Assembly (NCBI RefSeq): GCF_004310425.1
Contig: NZ_SIUB01000005.1
Coordinates: 186,001-250,000 of the forward strand
DNA: 64,000 nt
Origin: Hansschlegelia quercus
GTDB lineage: Bacteria; Pseudomonadota; Alphaproteobacteria; Rhizobiales; Methylopilaceae
Direction of reading: 5' to 3'
Position numbers and translations under genes: made by a program. Below, piece by piece: positions 63,739-64,000 of the stretch (the stretch's first letter is position 1; every line of letters starts with the position of its first letter). The notes under the pieces were generated by a model. That model worked only from the letters and a program-made list of their open reading frames with translations, had not been told where the DNA came from and did not search any database.

Positions 63739-64000
63739 TTACGCCCGCCCGGAGCCCATCCTCAGGATCCGCAGCACGATCCAGATCGGGATGACGATCA
63801 CCGCTCCAATCAGGAAATAGCGCCCGATCGCGCGCAGGACGTGGGCGCTGTTGTGCAGCACGTCCTCCAGCACCCTGCCCATCCAGCGGAACAGCTCGAA
63901 GGCGTTGAGGTCGAGCTGGTCAAGGATCAGCCCGACGATCACGCAGAGCAGCAGAAGGCGGAGCAGCACGCCGAGCGGCGAGCCGCCGAAGAAGCGGGAG
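63739..64000 (-). CDS. DUF6460-type membrane protein (5' end outside window)
   Basis: A small inner-membrane protein of unknown function. The frame is open to the window edge and reads SRFFGGSPLGVLLRLLLLC, then IVGLILDQLDLNAFELFR and, near the end, YFLIGAVIVIPIWIVLRIL, with two membrane segments and a short amphipathic middle. The GGSPL start and the IPIWxxLR end are the DUF6460 pattern. A GTG at 63969 would cut off the conserved first part, so the true start is most likely just beyond base 64000. Confidence 0.75.
   Translation of the reverse strand, partial: SRFFGGSPLGVLLRLLLLCVIVGLILDQLDLNAFELFRWMGRVLEDVLHNSAHVLRAIGRYFLIGAVIVIPIWIVLRILRMGSGRA

Overview
The window reads as a chromosomal segment of a GC-rich methylotrophic alphaproteobacterium, most likely Hyphomicrobiales (Methylopila/Methylocystis-type relatives; genus not decided). 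Signs are a formaldehyde-activating-enzyme paralogue, aerobic cobalt chelatase CobS/CobT, the lpiA-acvB pair, a NasS/NasT-controlled assimilatory nitrate cluster, the lptAB-rpoN-hpf-ptsN block and many small alphaproteobacterial families (DUF1150, DUF3297, DUF6460). Genes are tightly packed, with many 1- or 4-base start/stop overlaps. I see no prophage, insertion sequence, CRISPR array or integrated plasmid.

Layout. 1-6.3 kb: end of a beta-carbonic anhydrase, the Fae paralogue, YifB/ComM, an ornithine-lipid N-acyltransferase-like GNAT protein, a hybrid histidine kinase, a GreA/GreB-type factor and DUF3297. 6.4-10.9 kb: a PHB-depolymerase-like esterase and two translationally coupled GH13 enzymes, followed by a 123-bp palindromic intergenic repeat. 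11.1-23.7 kb: nitrate assimilation (nasT, nasS, nrtABC, FAD oxidoreductase, nirA, NADPH-type diaphorase, nasA). 23.7-26.7 kb: three overlapping two-component genes. 26.8-34.2 kb: cell-envelope genes (lytic transglycosylase, RTX protein, GT39-like transferase, acyltransferase/SGNH protein, GtrA and a HAD-UbiA prenyltransferase). 34.4-39.1 kb: mprF/lpiA, acvB and a MazEF-like pair. 39.2-51.9 kb: hydrolase, FAD monooxygenase, bolA, J-domain protein, cobS, cobT, phytase-like esterase, DUF3617, epimerase, queG, GST, uppP and an odd ABC ATPase. 52-58 kb: heat-shock gene hsp20 with DUF1150, then ptsN, hpf, rpoN, lptB, lptA and RNase D. 58-64 kb: tRNA-Leu, NDUFA9-like protein, nucleotidyltransferase, S24-type regulator, DUF952, pyrD, a sarcosine-oxidase-like enzyme and a partial DUF6460 gene.

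The best regulatory signals sit in two leaders. The only gene-free stretch above 300 bases (12767-13177) holds a sigma-54-type promoter, two hairpins whose hexaloops both follow the A1/G4 rule of ANTAR targets, and a rho-independent terminator. This is a complete NasT antitermination leader in front of nrtA, with nasS/nasT just upstream and rpoN about 41 kb away. In front of hsp20 a sigma-32-type promoter is followed by a leader of about 110 nt that ends in a ROSE-like hairpin masking the ribosome-binding site.

Protein-level oddities include the Fae paralogue lacking the catalytic His, a NasT with Gly at the phospho-acceptor position, a diaphorase with a four-Cys Fe-S-like domain in place of flavodoxin and an N-terminal motif shared with NirA, an ABC ATPase altered in three conserved motifs, and a lipopolysaccharide export block without lptC.
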